A DNA stretch of 64,000 bases from JACKJA01 sp050297015. GTDB lineage: Bacteria; Pseudomonadota; Alphaproteobacteria; Micavibrionales; Micavibrionaceae. Positions within the stretch are counted from its first letter, which is position 1. Each line of letters starts with the position of its first letter. Location: the NCBI GenBank assembly GCA_050297015.1, contig JBNKRZ010000020.1, positions 1 to 64,000 on the forward strand, written 5' to 3'. Shown piece after piece: positions 60,317 to 64,000 of the stretch. The position numbers and the translations under genes were made by a program. The notes beneath the pieces are model-generated. The model did not search any database, was not told the DNA's origin, and saw only the letters and a list, made by a program, of their open reading frames with translations.

Positions 60317-61168
60317 ATGGAAATCAATATTCTCCAGGGGCTACACTCTATTATCGATGACTACGATGTGTTTCTTCTCGATGTCTGGGGTGTTCTTCAC
60401 AACGGCGTGGAGCCGTTCCCCGGTACGATTAATGCGCTAGAGCAATTGCAAGAGGCCGGGAAAACCGTATGTCTGCTCTCTAATTCTCCCGACCGGGCAA
60501 GGGTGCTTACAAAAAAACTTCAGACTTATTTCGGCATTCCGGCTGGACATTACAACCTGATCCTCAGCAGTGGCGAGGCCGCCTATCACACTCTGAAAGG
60601 CTCCACAGCAAAATACCGGATAGTCTCCCGCACAGATTTTGAGTTTCAAACCATTACCGATTTGAATCCACATACCGTTAATCACTACGATCAAGCTGAT
60701 TTTATTCTTAACGCCTACCACGCCGATACGGCATTCCCCGCTGCCGTGCAGGAAGAACTAAAAAAAGCCGCCGAAGAAAACATCCCGATGATCTGCATCA
60801 ACCCGGACAAGGTCGTCAATGTCGGGGCGCATACAACCCTTTGCCCCGGCGCGCTGGCTGAAATGTACGAAGGCTGGGGCGGGCGCGTTACCTATTACGG
60901 CAAGCCGCATGTGCCCTTCTATGAACAGGCATGGGAATTGACGGGATGCCCGGATAAAGCCCGGATGATAGCCGTCGGCGATTCCCTCCACACCGATATA
61001 CAGGGCGCGAACAGCTTCGGGATCGACAGCCTGTTCAACCTGTCCGGCATCCACCGCGATGAAGTGCTGTGCGATCAATACCGTGACATCCACCCGGAAA
61101 AACTGGCCGCTCTCATCGACGACCAGCCCCATAAACCCACAGCCGTTCTAAACGGTTTTGCGTGGTAA
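60317..61168 (+). CDS. HAD-superfamily hydrolase, class IIA
   Basis: A 283-residue phosphatase-like protein of the TIGR01459 type. Motif I is LLDVWGVLHNG (Asp22 as nucleophile; the usual second Asp is Trp, which I recall as typical of this group). LLSNSPDRA is motif II, and VAVGDSLHTDIQGANSFGID provides the acidic motif IV. A C2-type cap lies between (PDKVVNVGAHTTLCPGALAE). The natural substrate is unknown. It lies between a family-A and a family-B repeat. Confidence 0.88.
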   Translation: MEINILQGLHSIIDDYDVFLLDVWGVLHNGVEPFPGTINALEQLQEAGKTVCLLSNSPDRARVLTKKLQTYFGIPAGHYNLILSSGEAAYHTLKGSTAKYRIVSRTDFEFQTITDLNPHTVNHYDQADFILNAYHADTAFPAAVQEELKKAAEENIPMICINPDKVVNVGAHTTLCPGALAEMYEGWGGRVTYYGKPHVPFYEQAWELTGCPDKARMIAVGDSLHTDIQGANSFGIDSLFNLSGIHRDEVLCDQYRDIHPEKLAALIDDQPHKPTAVLNGFAW

Positions 61169-61179
61169 ATTTATTTTAA

Positions 61180-61307
61180 CGTCATTGCGAGCGTAGCGAA
61201 GCAATCCAGAATGCTTCCTTGGGGCACTGGATTGCCGCGTCGAAGCCCTTTAAAGAAGTGTCCCACGTGCTTCACACTTCGGGACGGGGCTTCTCCTCGC
61301 AATGACG
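61180..61307. repeat. family-B palindromic intergenic repeat, copy 3 (with family-D insert)
   Basis: Outer ends CGTCATTGCGAGCGTAGCGA and CTCCTCGCAATGACG. The centre carries TTTAAAGAAGTGTCCCACGT and CTTCGGGAC, also found in the fragment at 24424-24490. This copy is about 40 bp longer than copy 2, which points to an insertion in the loop. Confidence 0.9.
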
Positions 61308-61320
61308 GGAGAGTATCTTA

Positions 61321-61358
61321 AAAAAAATCACTGTGATCTCTGTGCGCTCTGTGGTTAA
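61321..61358. repeat. family-E direct-repeat element (CTCTGTG type), copy 1
   Basis: AATCACTGTGATCTCTGTGC followed by GCTCTGTGGTTAAAATG. Related copies occur in opposite orientation at 63195-63224 and in the same orientation at 63319-63356. Confidence 0.75.
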
Positions 61359-61392
61359 AATGAACCGATTTTCAAAACCAAAGGAACGATCA

Positions 61393-63195
61393 ATGCTCAG
61401 GCTCTTATTCACTGTCGCCCTCATTATCTTCACCGCCCCGGCTTTCGCGCAAGAAGCCCCTGCCCCCGTTCACGCGCTGGCCATGCACGGCGATGCGAAA
61501 TACAGCCCCGACTTCACCCATCTGGACTATGTGAACCCCGACGCGCCAAAGGGCGGGAGCTTACGCCTGTCCGCGCCGGAGACGTTCGACAGCCTCAACC
61601 CGTTCATCACCAAGGGCGTGTCCGGCGACGGAATCGGCATGATCTATGATACGCTGATGGAAAAGAGCTTGGACGAACCGTTCACCACCTACGGCCTGCT
61701 GGCGGAAAGCGTTGAAACACCGGAGGACCGCAGCTGGGTCATTTTCAACCTGCGCCCGGAAGCACGCTGGCACGACGGCCAGCCCGTCACGGCGGAGGAT
61801 GTCGTCTGGACCTTTAACACGCTTGTAGAGAAAGGCCGCCCCGCTTACCGGGCCTACTATGCCAATGTCACCAGCGTCGAGGCGCTGGACGAACGGCGGG
61901 TTAAGTTCACCTTCGATATGGCCGGAAATCTTGAGTTGCCGCTGATCGTGGGGGAGCTTCAAATCCTGCCCAAGCATTACTGGACCGATGGCGCTCACAA
62001 TTTTGAGGAAACATCCCTTGAGCCACCTCTGGGCAGCGGCCCCTACAAAATCGCCAAAATCGATCCGGGCAAGGGAATCACTTACGAGCGCGTGGCCGAC
62101 TGGTGGGGCAAAGACCTACCCATCGCCAAGGGGCGCTATAATTTCGACAACATCGAATACAGCTATTACCGCGACCAGAATATATCGCTGGAGGCCCTGT
62201 TCGGCGGGGAATATGATTTCCGGCAGGAATACACCGCCAAGCTGTGGGCGACGGCTTACGACGCCCCGGCGGTCAAGGATGGGCGGATTGCCAAACGCCT
62301 GATTAAAAACGAATTGCCACAGGGCATGCAGGGCTTTGTTATGAATCTGCGCCGCCCGGTGTTTCAGGACAAAGCCGTACGGCAAGCCATGGACCTCGCC
62401 TTTGACTTTGAATGGGGCAACAAGCAATTCGCCTATAATGCCTACACCCGTACGCGCAGCTATTTCGCCAATTCCGAGATGGAGGCCAAAGGCCTGCCGG
62501 AGGGGCGCGAGCTTGAAATCCTCGAACAATTCCGCGATCAACTGCCGCCGGAAGTTTTTACAACAGAATATAACCCGGCCAAAACGGATGGCTCCGGTCA
62601 AAACCGCGCGAACCTGCGCCAAGCGATGAAACTGCTGGACGAGGCCGGCTACGTGATGGGCGCGGACGGGGTGCGCGTCAACAAGGATACCGGCGTGCGC
62701 CTTGAATTTGAATTCATCGTTGCCAGCACCAACGGCGCGTTCGAACGCTGGTTCATGCCGTGGAAGCAAGCCCTCGAAAAAATCGGCATCAAGGGAACAA
62801 TCCGCATTATCGACGTGGCGCAATACATCAACCGGATCATGGATTTCGATTACGACATGATCGTCGGCAGCTACGGCCAGTCAAATTCCCCCGGTAACGA
62901 ACAGCGCGAATATTGGGGTGCCGACCGCGCGGATATGCAAGGCTCGCGTAACTATATCGGCGTGAAAGATCCGGTGGTGGACGAACTGGTGGAGATGATC
63001 GTCAGCGCCCCCAGCCGGGAAGAACTGGTGCTCCACTGCCGCGCACTCGACCGCGTATTGCAATGGGGATACTACGTGGTGCCGAACTGGCACATCGCCG
63101 CGTGGCGTGTCGCCTACTGGGATAAATTCGGCCAACCGGAGACACAAGCCCCCTATGGCCTCGGTGTGATTGATACGTGGTGGGCGAAGGAATAA
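61393..63195 (+). CDS. ABC transporter peptide-binding protein (family 5)
   Basis: A 600-residue periplasmic solute-binding protein with a Sec signal peptide (MLRLLFTVALIIFTAPAFAQ). It then has the family-5 layout: HLDYVNPDAPKGGSLRLSAP, FDSLNPFITKG, RPEARWHDGQPVTAEDVVWT and a C-terminal LDRVLQWGYYVVPNWHIAAW. It is close to the YejA branch, which binds oligopeptides such as microcin C in E. coli. No permease genes follow it here. I use the ATG at 61393, preceded by AAGGAACG. Confidence 0.92.
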   Translation: MLRLLFTVALIIFTAPAFAQEAPAPVHALAMHGDAKYSPDFTHLDYVNPDAPKGGSLRLSAPETFDSLNPFITKGVSGDGIGMIYDTLMEKSLDEPFTTYGLLAESVETPEDRSWVIFNLRPEARWHDGQPVTAEDVVWTFNTLVEKGRPAYRAYYANVTSVEALDERRVKFTFDMAGNLELPLIVGELQILPKHYWTDGAHNFEETSLEPPLGSGPYKIAKIDPGKGITYERVADWWGKDLPIAKGRYNFDNIEYSYYRDQNISLEALFGGEYDFRQEYTAKLWATAYDAPAVKDGRIAKRLIKNELPQGMQGFVMNLRRPVFQDKAVRQAMDLAFDFEWGNKQFAYNAYTRTRSYFANSEMEAKGLPEGRELEILEQFRDQLPPEVFTTEYNPAKTDGSGQNRANLRQAMKLLDEAGYVMGADGVRVNKDTGVRLEFEFIVASTNGAFERWFMPWKQALEKIGIKGTIRIIDVAQYINRIMDFDYDMIVGSYGQSNSPGNEQREYWGADRADMQGSRNYIGVKDPVVDELVEMIVSAPSREELVLHCRALDRVLQWGYYVVPNWHIAAWRVAYWDKFGQPETQAPYGLGVIDTWWAKE

Positions 63196-63224
63196 TTTTA
63201 ACCACAGAGGACACAGAGATCACG
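63195..63224. repeat. family-E element, inverted copy
   Basis: ATTTTAACCACAGAGGACAC followed by AGAGATCACG. It is the reverse complement of the family-E element at 63319, so the two frame the family-C palindrome at 63245-63307. Confidence 0.75.
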
Positions 63225-63244
63225 GGGATATCTCCTCTCTTCCC

Positions 63245-63307
63245 TGTCATCCTGAGCGTACGCGAAGGATCTTAAATAAGATTCTTCGGCGCTGCCTCAG
63301 AATGACA
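63245..63307. repeat. family-C palindromic repeat, copy 2
   Basis: TGTCATCCTGAGCGTACGCG with AAGGATCTT pairs with AAGATTCTTCGGCG and CTCAGAATGACA. It has the same ends as the copy ahead of ctrA (55929). Confidence 0.9.
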
Positions 63308-63318
63308 ATGACGCCAAT

Positions 63319-63356
63319 AAAAAATCTCTGTGCTCTCTGTGATCTCTGTGGTGAAG
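63319..63356. repeat. family-E element, copy 3
   Basis: AAAAAATCTCTGTGCTCTCT followed by GTGATCTCTGTGGTGAAG. It lies directly upstream of kdsB and is inverted relative to 63195-63224. Confidence 0.75.
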
Positions 63357-63382
63357 TAAAAAAACCTGTGGTAAAAAAAAAC

Positions 63383-64000
63383 ATGCGCACGGCTATCATC
63401 ATCCCCGCCCGTTACGGCTCAACCCGCTTCCCCGGCAAACCGCTGGTGGAGATCGCGGGCCAAAGCATGCTCTCCCGCGTGGTGGAAGTCGGGCGCAAAG
63501 CCGCGGCGGCGCATGACAATGTATCCCTGATGGTGGCGACGGAAGACTCCCGCATTGCCGATCATTGCGCCGCCATCGGTGTTGAATGCATCATGACTTC
63601 GGACGCTTGCCGGACCGGCTCCGACCGCGTGCTGGAGGCCGCCGAAACAGCAGGCGGCAATTTCGATTTCCTGATGAGCCTGCAAGGCGATGCACCGTTC
63701 ACCCCGCAAGCCGCCATCGCCGCGATGCTGGAGGCCGTTCACAAAAACCCGGCTATTGAGGTCATAACCCCTGTGGTCAATTTACGCTGGAGCGAGCTGG
63801 ATAATTTACGCGAATCCAAAAAGGCCACGCCCTTTTCCGGCACCACGGCGATTATCGCCCCGGACGGTAAAGCCCTGTGGTTTTCCAAGACCATCATCCC
63901 CGCGATCCGTAAAGAGGACGCCTTGCGCACAGGCAGTGAATTCTCCCCCGTCCACCAGCATATCGGCCTGTACGGTTACCGTGCGGATATCCTCAAACGC
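63383..64000 (+). CDS. kdsB: 3-deoxy-manno-octulosonate cytidylyltransferase (partial)
   Basis: KdsB activates Kdo with CTP for lipopolysaccharide inner-core synthesis. The first 206 codons are present and the gene runs off the right edge. It has the nucleotidyltransferase opening IIPARYGSTRFPGKPLVEIA, then VMVATED-type residues (SLMVATEDSRIADHCA), CRTGSDRVLEAAE, LQGDAPFTP and YGYRADILKR. The ATG at 63383 is preferred; a GTG at 63368 is in frame. Confidence 0.95.
   Translation, partial: MRTAIIIPARYGSTRFPGKPLVEIAGQSMLSRVVEVGRKAAAAHDNVSLMVATEDSRIADHCAAIGVECIMTSDACRTGSDRVLEAAETAGGNFDFLMSLQGDAPFTPQAAIAAMLEAVHKNPAIEVITPVVNLRWSELDNLRESKKATPFSGTTAIIAPDGKALWFSKTIIPAIRKEDALRTGSEFSPVHQHIGLYGYRADILKR

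Overview
This 64 kb window is chromosomal DNA from an alphaproteobacterium. It carries almost a complete flagellar locus flanked by housekeeping genes. The organism call rests on the Caulobacter-type regulators that sit together here: CckA, CtrA, FliX, FlbD, FlbT, FlaF and a TipF-like EAL protein, plus a DksA without a full zinc finger. It also rests on familiar alphaproteobacterial neighbourhoods: fliQ-fliR-flhB beside cckA, flgH-dksA-fliX-flgI, and fliF-fliG-fliH-fliN-flbD. I cannot name the order. A deep, non-Rhizobiales lineage (Rhodospirillales- or Micavibrio-like) is a guess.

Layout. 1-2.4 kb: a long CCTCA pentanucleotide array, smpB, an unknown gene and recA. 2.6-11 kb: cckA, then the export apparatus and proximal rod (flhB, fliR, fliQ; fliE, flgC, flgB), with a divergent flhB-like/fliO/fliP group. 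11-20.4 kb (minus strand): a 1037-residue TPR protein, a MotB and a MotB-like protein without the proton-carrying Asp, CheZ, CheY, a MotE-like protein, a DUF6468-type protein, FliM and FliL. 20.7-32.6 kb: flgF-G-A-H, dksA, fliX, then flgI-flgJ-flgN-like pair-fliK-flgD-flgE. 32.7-37.9 kb: a TPR-sulfotransferase, one flagellin, flbT, flaF and a FlaG-like gene. 38.3-44.5 kb: fliF-G-H-N-motA-flbD. 44.7-52.1 kb: an OmpA lipoprotein, flhA, flhF, flhG and a second FliK-like gene. 52.2-55.8 kb: an unknown protein with two degenerate GGDEF-like domains, convergent with fliJ-fliI. 56-64 kb: ctrA, pgsA, pyrD, tipF-like, a HAD hydrolase, a peptide-binding protein and the start of kdsB.

How it works together. 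CckA feeds phosphate to CtrA at the top of the hierarchy in the known Caulobacter scheme. FlbD, modulated by FliX, activates RpoN promoters. I find four good -24/-12 promoters (TGGCRC-N7-GC), in front of flgB, flgF, flgI and fliF. The fliF operon encodes FlbD itself, so FlbD may control its own synthesis. No CtrA box with canonical spacing was found in the gaps I scanned. FlbT and FlaF tune flagellin synthesis. FlhF, FlhG and the TipF-like protein suggest controlled placement of a polar flagellum. flgK, flgL, fliD and rpoN are not in the window.

Most interesting leads: the tandem GGDEF-like protein (52157-54136), the sulfotransferase next to an acidic-tyrosine-bearing flagellin, the Asp-less MotB-like partner, the FliM-like peptide at the CheZ C terminus, the tandem FlgN-like paralogues, and a dense set of palindromic intergenic repeats, one of which appears to be interrupted by others.
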